Assembly (NCBI GenBank): GCA_009617715.1
Contig: VTFK01000111.1
Coordinates: 682,001-746,000 of the forward strand
Direction of reading: 5' to 3'
Source of the DNA: Plectrocnemia conspersa
Lineage: Eukaryota; Arthropoda; Insecta; Trichoptera; Polycentropodidae
DNA: 64,000 nt
Under the pieces are notes generated by a model. That model had not been told where the DNA came from. It searched no databases and saw only the letters and a program-made list of their open reading frames with translations. The position numbers and the translations under genes were made by a program. This document shows positions 1-12,380 of this stretch, piece after piece. Within the stretch, counting starts at the first letter, position 1. Each line of letters begins with the position of its first letter.

Positions 1-34
1 CGTTTAGGAGAAAAAAAGTTATTTTCAGTATATA

Positions 35-121
35 AGTCGCGATAATAATGTAGATGTTCACTTGCGTTTCATCGACTTTGAGAAAGCGTTTGACAAAGTC
101 CAACACGCGTTCTATATTTAA
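35..121 (+). pseudogene. LINE reverse-transcriptase fragment
   Basis: In the frame through base 50 the sequence reads a piece of the reverse-transcriptase domain of a non-LTR retrotransposon. The diagnostic string FIDFEKAFDKVQH spans about 68-106 and is preceded by DNNVDVHLR. The FEKAFDKV block is the conserved stretch around the first catalytic aspartate of LINE reverse transcriptases. The frame closes at a TAA near 119-121, and nothing after it continues the domain, so this is a short dead relic, possibly cut by the window edge on the 5' side. A second fragment with the same block lies at 41984-42050. The clade (Jockey, CR1 or RTE-like) cannot be told from so few residues. Confidence 0.72.
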
Positions 122-633
122 TAAGGCCCGCTGCCCTTTTAAATCTGAGCCTCAAGCTGGATATATATTTTATTTTTATTTTATTTTGAAAAATTTTTTT
201 CAGATTATAATTTTTATAATAACGCTATTTTTTGTCAAAATAAAAACTGTAACTAAAGTAAGTTTATCGTTAGTTAATTTATTTACCGGTTGTGAATAAA
301 TAAAGTCGGGAATGATTGTTTCATCAAAAAAAGTGTTGAGCACATTGTGAGAAACATCAATAGCCTATTGAATAGCAAAGCAAATGATTTCAAAATATTT
401 TTTTTTGCTTCATTTAGTGGTTTCAAAACTTTTTTGACTTCTAATACGCTTACTAAGAACAGGTATACTACTTGAATTTTTAGAAATAGTGAATATTTTG
501 TATAATTTAAGGGTTAGGTAAAAATAAACCATTTGTAGAGATTTCTGCAAACAGTTAGCTGTTAAGTAAGTTACTACTTTGCATCACATTGAATTGAAAA
601 TAGACGAAACACCTTTACTGCTTAGTTAATGCT
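122..633. other. AT-rich spacer
   Basis: Low-complexity AT-rich DNA. No coding, repeat or RNA structure was recognised. Confidence 0.6.
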
Positions 634-641
634 GTTTATTC

Positions 642-979
642 CAGGGCTGTGGAGTCGTTAAAAAAAAACACGACTCCGACTCCGACTCCGATTCCGATAT
701 TTACCAACAACACGACTCCACTCCGACTCCGACTCCGATTTCAACTCCGACTCAAAAAAGTTAAATTTTATCAGGTATTTTTGGTGTTCTTCTACACGTT
801 TAATATTCATACGCTATACACATTCATTATTACGCAATTAAAAATTCATAAATTTCATAATTTAAAAAAATGGTCGGAGTCGCTTATTTTTCACGACTCC
901 GACTCCGACTCCAACTCCGGCCAAAACACCACGACTCCACGACTCCAACTCCGACTCCGACTCCGACTCCACAGCCCTG
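642..979. mobile_element. hAT-type MITE with 8-bp target duplication
   Basis: A 338-bp non-autonomous element bounded by inverted termini CAGGGCTGTGGAGTCG at 642 and its reverse complement ending at 979. It is flanked by a perfect 8-bp direct repeat GTTTATTC (634-641 and 980-987), which is the target-site duplication length of the hAT superfamily; the CAGGG terminus also fits hAT. Subterminal DNA on both sides is built of the hexamer CTCCGA repeated in tandem, with an AT-rich core at about 760-870 that has no transposase. The intact duplication and termini suggest a recent insertion. A chance reading frame through the hexamers gives an STPTP-rich peptide and is not a gene. Confidence 0.88.
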
Positions 980-987
980 GTTTATTC

Positions 988-1590
988 AATGATGCAATGA
1001 TATGTTTGAAGTGACTCAAGAGTAAACTTTTGAGAATAGTCTGCATGGAAGCACTAGAGACTACGATTAATGAAGTTTAAGTACATATCATATTTACCCT
1101 AGTGTTTTTTTTAATTTTTTATCAGATCTGGAAGATCAAAATTAGTGATTATTTTATAATTATAATACAGATCTGTCAGCACAAATTAGGTTTACTTATA
1201 TTTTCACCATCTCACGTATAAAAATCGCGATGAAAAAAATGCTACCATAATAGTTTATAATTAATAAAATAGACATCACTGATTTCAAACTTGTGTCTCA
1301 CTACTTATTTAGTAGTTGTTGATTGTGTTTACCCTGTTGCAACACAATGAAAGATTTACAATTAGTATTATAGCTATAATTTTTAACAATTATTTAGTTT
1401 ATTCTATGAAAATTAAATGAATAAACTATGTGCTTAGTATATTTTATTATAATTAAAGAATAGAATTTTAGAAGATACAACAATATTTTTAAGTCATAAA
1501 TATTTCTAATAATGTATTAATTGATATATTTACATTTATAAAATATTTTCGGTTAATTTAAACTATTTTATGTACTATTGCATAATTCTC
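988..1590. repeat. AT-rich DNA with two repeat scraps
   Basis: Mostly AT-rich. About 1120-1195 (GGAAGATC, then TTAGTGATTATT, then CAGATCTGTCA) resembles the tail shared by the SINE copies at 23.1, 28.0 and 34.3 kb. About 1321-1385 (GTTTACCCTGTTGCAACA, then AATGAAAGATTTACAA) matches a segment near 20420-20490, so both belong to an unclassified dispersed repeat. Confidence 0.4.
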
Positions 1591-1750
1591 GATCACCCTA
1601 TACACTTCGTCCATGTTTTTGACGAGTGACGAATGAGTGACAGGTCTGGGATCGGTCTGACAGCGCCAAAGGGAGGGGGGTAACCGGGGGTGCGACGGTG
1701 GGGGCAAACAAATACTTCAAACATCTAAATTCACCCTCCGTTTTATTTTT
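1590..1750. promoter_or_regulatory. GC-rich island, candidate non-coding element
   Basis: Abrupt G-rich patch (runs such as GGGAGGGGGGTAACCGGGGG near 1670-1690) within AT-rich DNA. No open frame of substance. Its regulatory role is inferred only from base composition and proximity to a Hox gene. Confidence 0.25.
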
Positions 1751-2150
1751 ACCAATCGGCGTCTAGCTATACGAAAATAATTAAAATTTTGATAAAATGC
1801 GTTCACATCGTCTACTTTTTTGTATTACAAAATATTAACCCTTTCACTGACATATAAAAAAATATTTGATTTAATTAAATAAACATCGTAGTTTAAATAA
1901 TGTGAAATATAACATAAATACAAACAAATATTTAATGATGAAAAACTATATAATAATATGATAATTTGAACCAGGTTGAAAATATCATCCTAGAATGCCT
2001 TTAAACAGTATTCTAAGAACGGAGGATGTAGAATCAAACTACATTAATGAAAATTAATTTTGTTTATTAAAATATTATTTACCGTAGTGGTACACAATAA
2101 AAATAAAAATTATAATATATAAACCCACTTAAGGATTCTCATCAGGACTC
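1751..2150. other. AT-rich spacer
   Basis: No recognisable structure. One GC patch at 1980-2040 is too short to interpret. Confidence 0.55.
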
Positions 2151-2154
2151 AAAA

Positions 2155-2700
2155 AAAATCAATCGATGCTGCCCGATCACTTTAAACTTTCGCCAATTTT
2201 TCAACATAATACCGTCACGCGACCCCCACTCTATGCCAACCCCACCCCTTTTTTGGGTTTTCGGCCCTCTGTGTGTTTCTCTTTCGGGTGGTTTTCCAAA
2301 CACCTAGGCACCCTCCGAACGCAGCTTGTCATTATTTCGCGATTTGGCAACTCATCCCGCAACCGACCCCCACCCACTCCGCCACCCCACCCCCACTCCT
2401 ACACCTGCTGACGTATCCTTTGGTAGTTTCCACGCACGCAGAAATCTTCTTGCATTTCATATGTAGTATAATGTGCCGACCGAAATGTACCGTGTATTGT
2501 AAGTCGTTTTAGGGGAAAAGCAATTCGCGAATGTGCGTATGTGTGTATGTATGTGAGTGTATATGTATGTGTTGGGTCGTAATAATTTTATTGCGATCGC
2601 GCTTATTGCGACACCTACTACGTTTATACGATGCTTAGAATGTGTATTTTTATCTGTAAAGTTCAATTAAGGGGTGCGAGATATGTTGTGATCGATTGAA
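2155..2700. promoter_or_regulatory. C-rich island, candidate non-coding element
   Basis: Strand-asymmetric C-rich block (ACCCCCACCCACTCCGCCAC type sequence, about 2360-2400) with a TG-rich run GTGCGTATGTGTGTATGTATG at 2530-2555. Short frames through it (81 and 79 codons) overlap each other and show no domain, so it is read as non-coding. A candidate regulatory element left of zen, by inference only. Confidence 0.27.
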
Positions 2701-4330
2701 AAAAAGACACTATCAGATTTTGGACATATTAAAAGCTCACATCGTATCAAATATACATCAAACATATAAAAAAACTCATTCGAAACAATAACGTTCAAAT
2801 CAATTTTGAGAGTATATATATACAGTTTTAGTATTTTATATACATTATTATCAATAAATAAAATTACTGTTTATCCTGCCTTTCTTCATAGTCTATTTTT
2901 ATCCAAAATTAATTTAACTGATCTAAAAACGAACTGTAAGTTGATTTGACATGTGATCTGGCTGTTAGCTAAGAGTTAAAAACTATTTTAAAATTCAACT
3001 TTACTAAGATTTTTGAAAATTTTAAAAAATTAATTTTTTTTAGAGCTTACTTTTGTATTGTACTTATTCTATTAGAATCATAAAAAATCTGTGTCAATCA
3101 TTGAAAATATATTTTCTTAATGTTATAATTTAGTAAAATATTTAAATTAATTAATTAATTGTTGTTTAATTTAAATATTAAATGGTAGCCTAATTTATTA
3201 TTTTTATTTATTAATTAATAATGAAAAACTATATTATGTATGTGTACATTTTGTGTTGGTGAAATTTTGGCACGTATTTTAATTTGCATATTTCTTTTTT
3301 TCCTCGGCGAAAGCTACAAAAAGCCATTCCAATTTTATACATATCCAAAAACCTTCAAACCGGGCATTATATTTCAAATTTAAATACATAATATATTCAC
3401 CCTCTTTAGGGGTTGAATCGAATGCAAATCGAAGCCCCGAGTGTTTACGTATAAAAAAAGACACCCGCGCTTTGCGAGCTTTCCAATATGTGTTTTGTTG
3501 AAAAAATATATATAAACGTGTATGGGCACTATAAAAAAATACACAGTGTACCAATAATGTATTTACATTAATTAATAACATATTTTTATATAAATTTACG
3601 TATTTTATACTACATACATATTAGAATTATTAATAATATGTTAAGAATTAATGAAAATATAATAAAATTAGTAAATTTGTCGTATTCAAAAATAATATTT
3701 TTATGGAATTTGTATGTTTAATAAAGCTAAAATATAAATAAATATTTAATTTATAAATAAATATATGTATATGATATAATATTATTAAAATAATAATTGA
3801 GCTCTGAAAAAATTTGGGATTTTTTAATCAATTAAACTTATATAGGTACTTATTAGTGATTTTAAAATGATTTTGTCATAAAAATATGTTCTATAAGTTT
3901 TTTTATAAATTGGATTTAATGACAATATTCATTTTAAAGAGACATAAAATCTATAATAATAAATTTTACAATGAAATAATTCGAAATTAAATTAATTGAT
4001 TATTTAATCAGGAAAAATATTAGTATACATAAAACGTTTAAGTATCCACGCTTTATTAAAAGTTTAAAAAGCTTAGCTTTCCTAAAACGTAATCTTTTTT
4101 CGCTTTTTTAAATTGAATAATAAATATTATTGAAATTCATATTAAGTTTAAGCTTTATTAACTAGTTTTGCATAAAAATATTATTTATTTATAATATAGT
4201 CATATTTACTTTATTGTTCTCAAATATCTATCAACTTTACTAAAATAAATAAAATTTAAATGTAAGATCACACGATTAAAAATTATCTTTCCCTAAAATA
4301 ATAACCGTTTTATTGTGAGATTTTGATAAA
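2701..4330. other. Long AT-rich stretch
   Basis: Very AT-rich. A mildly GC-richer patch at 3280-3510 carries GGGGTTGAATCG at 3409-3420, a relative of the motif seen in islands at 11.7, 24.1 and 35.2 kb. The 100-codon minus-strand frame covering that patch has no recognisable domain. Nothing else seen. Confidence 0.45.
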
Positions 4331-6010
4331 AAAAATGTATTTTTTCACTCCTAAAACACATATTAAAGTTGTATAAATTAACTAAGATAATAATATTTAT
4401 TAATAATGAAAAGAAATATTTAAAAATACATTTACTTATTATATTACAAAAATAAAATAGTATTTATCACTGCTGATTTTTAATCGAATAGTATATAAAT
4501 AAAGTCAAAATTTGGATCTTTATTCTGAATAATAACTAATTGTTATTGTATTGACATATTTTATAAGGCACTAATAAAATAGTAAGATTTTAATAAAAAT
4601 TTATACTTTCTACTTTTAAAACAATTAATACATAATAGTAGTATAAATTAATTGAATTTTTTTTATTTAATACTAACTGAGAGCATAATTATTAATATTA
4701 TCTAAATCATTTATATTGCAAAAAATATATAAAAAAAATGCTGTGATAATTTAATTAAAATATATTTAATTTTTCACTTTTAAAACGAATAGAATATAAA
4801 AATGATATAAATATACTGAGATTTTAAAATTTATTTGCCATAAAAAAATATTTAATAATATTTTACTGTTATTAGGATATGAATAAACAATTAAACTTTT
4901 TTATTTTTAAAAAAAACAGAACATAAAATTAGTGTAAATTAACTAATTAATTTATATATGTTATATAAACAAATAAATAGTAAGTACTAACTCAATTATT
5001 TTATTAAAATATATTTAATTTTCTACTATTGAAATAAATAGCACATAAAAATGGTATAATTATCGGGATTTGTATATTTATATACAATGAAACTAAACTT
5101 CTATTCTAAATATAATATTAAAATACTGTTATTTTAATATTAATTTTTTTTATAATGCAAAAAATAAAATTATAAGTAACGTCGTTACGATTTAAATAAA
5201 AATTATACTTTTTTTCTATAAATCCGAATGTTACAAAAAATTACCGCCAGCAATTCACCGCCAGAAATTAATCACTACAGCTTACCGCCGCCTTAATTGT
5301 TCGCATAAACAATTTAGAAATGAGCATATTTTACCGTCTAGTCACTTTAGCTTTCTGCTTGAAACTATTCTATGAACTATGAGGGAAATAAGAGAAGTGT
5401 ATGAAAATATTTAATTTAACTCTTAAATTATGTATTTTAATGGTTACATATATCCAATAATAGTATAAAATCTATTATTTAAACAATAAATAAATATTAA
5501 ATAATACAAAATAATTTTAAAATATATTAATGAAACTATTGTGTATTTAAGAACACTGCAAAAATTCAAAATAATGTTTATGCAATCTTTAAGATAATTT
5601 AAAAATATATTTATAATTATAGAAAATCAATATTGTAATTTATTTTAAATTTAAAATGACCAATTAATGTTTTTAAAATATATGTATTTCCTGGCGACAA
5701 AATATTTTAGCAATCAATTGACGCGACGGTAAATTGCTGGCAGTGAATTGCGGGCAATACAATTTCCGGACCCTTATAATAATACTGTTAATTAAATGCG
5801 ATTTCTATGTTTATTAAAAACTGAAAATATAATTAGTAATCATAGCCATATATTTATATAACAAAAAAAATATATTGCAAGTAATTCGGATAATTTTGGT
5901 AAAATATATTTAATTTTTACTTTTGAAACGAATAGTAAACAAAAGTTTTATAAAATAACTAAGATTTTAAAATTTATTTTCAATAGAGAATTATTCTAAA
6001 TATTCATTAG
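4330..6010. repeat. Degenerate AT-rich tandem array
   Basis: Landmarks of the type TTCACTTTTAAAACGAATAG, each followed by ATAAAA, GTATAAAT and TAACTAAGATTTT, recur near 4343, 4610, 4773, 4899, 5023 and 5920. This indicates an old tandem repeat with irregular spacing of about 125-270 bp. The series is interrupted by the MITE-like element at 5225-5770; repeat sequence resumes after it. It lies left of the candidate first exon of zen. Confidence 0.5.
5225..5770. mobile_element. MITE with CCGCCAGCAATT termini, copy 1
   Basis: Long imperfect inverted termini. The left end reads TTACCGCCAGCAATTCACC (5240-5260) followed by CTTACCGCCGCC. The right end carries the inverted counterparts GCGACGGTAAATTGCTGGCAG and TGAATTGCGGGCAAT (5722-5757). 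No coding capacity inside. A second copy with the same end structure lies at 43785-44200. The superfamily is not identified, because no clear target duplication was found in the AT-rich flanks. Confidence 0.6.
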
Positions 6011-6283
6011 CTGTTATTTTATTAAAACAATTATAAAGGCAAAAAATTAGCATAAAAGAACAAAGCTTTAAATATTTACTGATCATTTATTAAGACTCCT
6101 GACAGCCTTAATTAACTTATTGACCTTAAGCATATAATATCACTTTCCAGTCTCTTAAGTTAAAAATCATATAATTTTGATGATTTCATATATTTATTAA
6201 TATTTTTGACCAAAAAAATATTTTTACAACTAAAGTTCAAAATCATTATTTTACAAAACAGTTAATCTTAATATTTTTAATAG

Positions 6284-6314
6284 GTGATATAACAAATATA
6301 TTTTGTTATATCAC
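6284..6314. repeat. 13-bp perfect inverted repeat
   Basis: GTGATATAACAAA (6284-6296) and its exact reverse complement (6302-6314) enclose a 5-nt AT loop. AT-rich inverted repeats of this size can arise by chance, so no function is assigned. Confidence 0.5.
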
Positions 6315-6339
6315 AAGTGCATTTAAAAGTAGCCCCATA

Positions 6340-6800
6340 TAATTTTCACAAATCGAAATCGCGAAACCGTATCCATTCTTACGAGTACCTTTTGCGCCTT
6401 ATCTATATCAAATCCGCCATATATCACAAGTTGCATTTTTCATAAAGGGTTCCCCACAGGTTGAGAGGCGCCGCATCCGGCACCGTCGGCGGAAGCATCC
6501 CTGTTCCGCCGATAGTGTTTCCTTTTGAAAGCGACCAAATAAATACGCCGCTTCGAAAACTAAATATGCATATGGAGAGAGGAAATTAATATTTCCCCTA
6601 CCACAAATTGGATTCTTCATCGCGCCCAATGGGTGATATACATCCCTATTTCTCTCTCCTTTACCCCTATTGCCAAGATCTGATTCGGGGGTTCGTCTGC
6701 GAAGTGGTTCCTGTCAATCATTTCCTAGACGAGGATCCTAGCGAGATTCAATGGCTGCCTACACATTGTATCTATGTACATGAACACAAGTGGTAGAATT
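6340..6800. promoter_or_regulatory. GC-rich island, candidate non-coding element
   Basis: Clear jump in GC content (for example GGCGCCGCATCCGGCACCGT near 6468-6487). Two short frames on opposite strands (73 codons minus, 62 codons plus) overlap head to head. Neither shows a homeodomain, hexapeptide or splice donor that would make it a zen exon. It is read as a candidate cis-regulatory element just left of the possible zen promoter. Confidence 0.3.
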
Positions 6801-6949
6801 TAAGGATGTGTTGAATTGCACACGAATTGATTACGAATATATGTTTCATGTCTAATGCGTATATTAAATTTATAATATTTATTTATTACTTGTTATGCAA
6901 TACATCGCTTAAATATTCTACTATATACATTGTGGCATAAATCCTAGTA

Positions 6950-7310
6950 ACGGTCGGATCTAGAGTTTTATTCGCCAAAGAAGCGTATGTGTTTTATTCA
7001 TGAGCGAAAGATCAGCAATCGCATTGTGTGTATAGTGCGATTTAAAATTCTGAAACGTGTGAAAATATCTGTGCAAAAATTTTCAGATTCGCCATATGCT
7101 CTCAACCGCAGGTACTATGTTTTATGTTTGCTCTCGTATGGTTCGCGGTTGTGGACAATGGGACCGCTTTGTCTCTCATTTGGGGTTATTTCGCAATGAC
7201 AAAGTGCTGACAAATTTATGGGGGTTTATTGTTATGGCGGTTTTTGCAGCTTAACTGTTGCGCTTTCGCGACACAAAGGGTTAACGGCGGAAAACACGAG
7301 TTCATTGTCT
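6950..7310 (+). promoter_or_regulatory. GC-rich island; possible zen promoter and first exon
   Basis: GC-richer block 2.5 kb left of the homeobox exon. It contains Sox-like ACAATGGG (7157) and ACAAAG (7198) words and Caudal/Hox-like TTTATTCATG and TTTATGG words. Within it, ATG at 7096 begins the codons M-L-S-T-A and ends one base later at G7111, followed by GTACTA, an acceptable splice donor. That phase (+1) is the one needed by the acceptor at 9786/9787. The match has a one-in-three chance of being accidental, so the exon is only a proposal; the regulatory reading is inference from composition and position. Confidence 0.28.
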
Positions 7311-7699
7311 AGATAAAAATGAAAATTGAGATGAGTTAAAATAGAATATGATATAATACTTGCAGAAAATATTTGTGCCAATTATAAAGCAGTCATACAA
7401 AATAGATTCACATAAACATAACGCATATACTTTTTATTGCCAAATATATGAAATACTTTATAAAGCACTAAATTTAAATGTATTAAAAAATGTATTAAAT
7501 ATTTAAATTTTGTTATTGTTTAATTAAACTAAAAATATAAGGAAAATTTTTTTTTAACTATTTTTGCAAAATTTTTTAAAAAATATCAGGAGTGCTAAAA
7601 ATTAAAAAAACTATGAATACATTTAATTTTTTTATTATTACTGCAACTAAAATCAAAATATAATCATAAATATAAATTTTGTTATTATCTTTGTGGCAA

Positions 7700-9745
7700 A
7701 TATATTTGAGAAAACAATGATTCATTCCAATTAAAATTATCAAGCTACTTAATTTATAGTGTAATATTTATTTAATATCTAATATTTCTAATGAAGTCTA
7801 ATAAAATTAACATAAATATCATTGTATTATATAAACTGCATTGAACTACGCCATTTTTTAAATTGTAGGATTAAAATGTATTTGATATTTAAAAAATTTA
7901 ATGTCTGTTTTTGGTATTTTTTTTAACAATTTATATTTTTTTTTAATTTTTATAATATCTTTTTAGAAAATATATTTAACGAATCAATGATTATTTTAAT
8001 TTACGTAATGATTTCCAAATAAAAATATCTAGCTACTTTGTTAATAGTGCAATATTTATGTTGTGGCGCACTTAAATGTAGCCTGAAAAAAATAAGTATA
8101 AATATCGCTTAACCCAATAAAAGTTCTTAAATATAATTAATTTTAGAACATTCATTACGTTAGGTTTGGGTTTGAACAGTGAACTGGCAAATTGCGTTTC
8201 AAAAACAATTTAGAGCAGCATATAATTTCACTAGTTAATAAATTTTTTGATAGTAGGAACATAAACATATCTACTCGTAAAAATATATTTGGATTTCACT
8301 ATTGAAAATATAACTTTACTGAAAAATGCACATTTACAGTAACATTTATACATCGCATATAAATTATTAATGAAAATGCTAAAATCATATAATTTTACTA
8401 GCACCTAACAGATAAAATATATTTTCACTAGTAAAAACTGCTTCTACCGGTGAAAATGTATTCCGATATTATTTCATTGAAATGACATATTTTAAAAATA
8501 TTTTAAATTTTATTTGAGGGATAATCCAAGGTTTTCTGGTTTAGAATCAGGTACGGCATTTTAGCTTTTTCCAGGAGAGAGAGAGAGGGGGAGCAAAAGG
8601 TTGCTAGTCATTGGTCGTTTTTTTTAATAATACAATTTCATTAAATTGTATGCAGTTTTTTTATTTCGATTTCATTAAAATTCATATTAAAAAATTATAT
8701 TTATTACAAAATAAATGTTTTTTAATATGCCTACATAAAAATTCTAGTAAATATTATTTTTGTGGCAGAGAAGTAATTTCAGTATTTTTTTTAGGGGGGT
8801 GGTTTTCTTTGAGGGATAACTCCTCAGGGACACCATTTCAGCCTTTTTAAAAATATTTTTATTTAATTCATTGTAGTTCATAAAATGTTCAAATTCAAGA
8901 GGGGGGGGGGGGCAATGACGTTCCTACTTTATGGAAAATGCATAGAAATAAACAATGGTTATGCTAGATTTTGTATAGATTTCAATAAAAACGCTAAGCT
9001 ATATACTTTGACATGGTCCGAATATTTTTATTGTGGTGCATTTAAATGTAGCCCAAAAATCATTTTATTTTGCTACTTAGGCTACATTTAACTGCCTCTT
9101 ATTTTTGTTTGACCTAATTTTTTAAATTAAAGCGATATAATGATTTTATTTAAAAATTAATACATACATATGTATGTATATAAAAAAATATTTTTAATAA
9201 TATAAAATATTTTTTTAATTATTTTAATATTTTTATAAATTAAGACTGACATGTAAATTAAGTTTATATTATCTTTGTTTCAAATATATTTAAAAAACAA
9301 TGCTTATGCTAGCTTATGTATTGATTTCCAAATAAATATTGCAAGCTACTTTTTTGTGTACTAAATTTTGTAGGGTGCAGTTTAATGTAGCCTAATAAAA
9401 TATGAGTATAATTATAGATAATTAGGCTACATTTGACCATTTTAAAATTTGCCTTTATTTTCCTAATCATAAGATTTCTATGTTTATGAATTATTAAAAA
9501 TTAAAATCAAAGGTTTTGCTCATTTTAAAAAAAAAATACTTTTTATAATATATTTTAATTTATTTAAACCACTTATAAATTATCTTTGTGACAAAATATT
9601 TGAGAAAATAAGGGTTGCTAGTTTATGAATTATTTAAAAATATCAAGCTATTTTTTTCAGAGTCTAATAATTTTTTGTTGCGTGGTTTAATTTAGCTCAA
9701 TAAAATAGGTACAATAAATTTAACTGCGCCATATTGAAATTTATT
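7700..9745. repeat. Degenerate ~300-bp tandem array before the zen exon
   Basis: Units share an ordered set of landmarks: CAATGATT or TTATGCTAG, then ATTTCCAAATAAA, then CAAGCTACTTTTTT, then GTAATATTT, then GGCGCAGTTTAATGTAGCC, then AATAAAAT. Instances begin near 7715, 7985, 8955, 9300 and 9610, with a repeat-family insertion at 8160-8490. In several units the GTAGCC end is followed by an inverted GGCTACATTTAACTGC copy (9034-9096, 9374-9437). The array runs to within about 50 bp of the splice acceptor. An isolated unit sits at 26120-26270. Confidence 0.6.
8160..8490 (+). repeat. Dispersed repeat family B copy
   Basis: Begins GTTAGGTTTGGGTTTGAACAG, continues with GCGTTTCAAAAACAATTTAGAGCAGCATATAATTTCACTAG-type sequence and ends with repeated CACTAGTAAAAATATATTT and GGTGAAAATGTATT blocks. 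Related copies lie at 25.7, 43.9, 51.0 and 57.2 kb, with a partial copy at 40.2 kb. No coding capacity; class unknown. Confidence 0.55.
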
Positions 9746-9764
9746 TTTAATATTTTTAATATAA

Positions 9765-10286
<522 letters not shown>

Positions 10287-10900
10287 TGGGATTGAGAAAA
10301 TCGAATTTTGGTTCACAGGGTTGGTATCTTGAAACAATAGTCTGATCAATTTTGACAGGTTTCCAGAAATTTCAGAAATCGCACAATGATTCCAATTATT
10401 TTTTATCGATATGTTAATGTAAAAGCCCATAAAATCAGAAGTTTTATTACTTTAGATAAATCTCAGGATTGCCTCATTGATATATGTAACATATAGCAAT
10501 GTAACAACTTTTAATTATGCTTTTTATACTACTTATTTTATATAAGAATGAAAAGACGATAATTTGGTGATAGTTTAAGTATGCTTATGTTATTTTTGCA
10601 TAGACGCTGTACTTAATTGACTTAAGGTTTTGTATGGATATGCATACAGATTTCTTTAGTCGATTTTTTAAGGGTAAAGATCTCCCTATTGCTATATGTA
10701 ACTATAAATTTATTGCTATATGGACTTTTACATTAACTTAATTTGAGAAACCTGATGAAGTTGAAATTTTTTTTATTAGTTTAAGTTTTCTTTTAAATAT
10801 AAACTTAGCACATATTAAGATTTTATAAAAGTGACCTTACGTTCGTAAGAGTTTTATGTATTTAATAAAATTCTAAATAGTTGTATAATATAAATAAATA
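10287..10900 (+). other. zen: Putative zen 3' UTR with poly(A) signals
   Basis: AT-rich non-coding sequence after the stop codon. The first good poly(A) signals are AATAAA at 10864-10869 and again at 10893-10898, giving a 3' UTR near 0.6 kb. Other AATAAA words occur later by chance in AT-rich DNA, so the true end is uncertain. Confidence 0.45.
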
Positions 10901-11640
10901 AAAAAAAACATATAAATAAACGTTATATGATATTGTTATTTTATGAATATGTTTTATCTATATATACTAGTTACCATAGGAATCTGATATATGCTAAATA
11001 TATATTATTCTATTAAGTTTTTAAAGACATTGTTTTTATGTATAATATAAATAGTTATTATTAAGATATATAATGTAAATATCTTTTATTTTATGACTAT
11101 ACTATAGAATATCTACAAACAAGTCAGATAACCAAAAAATAAATAAGTATAATTTTTAAAACGCTGATATTTCATAAGTCATTTATGCTATAAAAAATTA
11201 GTAATGCTAAAATAAAGTTTATTTCATCTACTTTTTAATAGTAATATGGTATTAAATAATTTTTAAATCATATTACCATTACCGACATTATTAATATCAT
11301 ATATCATTAATGATTAATGAAATATCAATCTATATTTTGGGTCGCAATCTAAATTTAATCCTATAAGTCCATATTAGATTTGTCAAAGTTTTTTTTATAA
11401 TATAGTTTTTATTTTAATTAACGGATTTATATAGCATAACTTTAAATTTACAAATATGTGTTTTTAAGTAATCGAATGTTAGTAATTCGAAAATGTATTT
11501 TACTGTTGCAACAAAAGTTACTTATACTTTATTAAAATGTTTTTATTGCATGGAATGTCGAATTGTGCGATATTAAAAATAATTAAAAAAAAAACATGAA
11601 TGCTGTTTAATTTTATTATATATTTTCTTCGATTTGTATC
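10901..11640. other. AT-rich spacer
   Basis: Nothing recognised beyond simple AT-rich sequence and short imperfect palindromes near 11270-11320. Confidence 0.55.
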
Positions 11641-11835
11641 ATTAGAGGCGGAAGACGTATCAACCCCTAAGTTCTTCCATTTTTGTACGGGGGCAACGCG
11701 AGGGTAACTCTCTTGTGTGCATCTGTATGCGTTCCTGGGGGTTGAAACGGGGTGTGTGGGGTGAAACGACCCCTTGTTGCCAGTCTGTCTGTAACTGTTT
11801 AACGCGTGTGGATATGGCCTCGTAATTTCGTGGCA
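11640..11835. promoter_or_regulatory. GC-rich island with paired G-rich motifs
   Basis: Contains GGGGGTTGAAACGGGG (11737-11752) and, 5 bp later, GGGGTGAAACGACCCC (11758-11773), plus the inverted form ATCAACCCC at 11659-11667. Related words occur in other islands of the window (18.86, 19.0, 24.1, 24.3, 35.2 kb). It is the first island downstream of zen and a candidate regulatory element, by inference. Confidence 0.35.
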
Positions 11836-12380
11836 AAAATTAAATAAAAAAATATATACCCAATAATATTTAATTAAAAAATATGGATTAAATTTTAATA
11901 CTAATTTAATTATCATTAAAATTTAAATATAGTAATTTTAATTTAATTAAAATAAATACATAATAAATATAAATAAACCAAAATTGAATGTATACAGACT
12001 TTGATTATTGCTATAATTTTGCATTAAATTAGGACTCTTTGCAATAATATAAACTCAAGTGTATATGAAAGTAGTACTTTAAATTTATTTTTAGGGCTAT
12101 TTTTAAATTGTTAATTAAGGTAATTAAACAATTAAAATAAAATATGTAAATTACTCAAAGTACTCAAAAAATGAATTAAACAATATCAATAAAGCGAAGT
12201 CATACATAATAAATAAATAAATATATTTTTCGTTTAAACTAAATATTAATATAAAATTAACCTAATTAAAAATTACACAAAATTTCAATTAAAATTTAAG
12301 GTGAGTTTCAAGATGCGTTATTTAAAAAAAAAGAATTTATTTATGTATATTTATAATCGCGCAAGCTTAAGAAACCCTGA
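11836..12380. other. AT-rich spacer
   Basis: Low-complexity AT-rich DNA with no feature seen. Confidence 0.55.

Noticed and set aside
54..299. 81-codon frame at the left edge
   Set aside because: A different frame from the reverse-transcriptase fragment; no domain.
1329..1345. TTTACCCTGTTGCAACA considered as a mir-10-like seed
   Set aside because: It recurs near 20428 as part of a dispersed repeat and has no hairpin partner.
6608..6796. 62-codon frame considered as zen exon 1
   Set aside because: No homeodomain-associated motif, no suitable splice donor in frame, and an antisense frame of similar length overlaps its start.
8901..8912. G12 run, with similar runs at 47846-47855 (C10) and 55962-55971 (G10)
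   Set aside because: Simple homopolymers prone to sequencing error; isolated single runs do not make a G-quadruplex.
11518..11916. 132-codon minus-strand frame
   Set aside because: Spans AT-rich flanks and a GC island, with compositional residues only.
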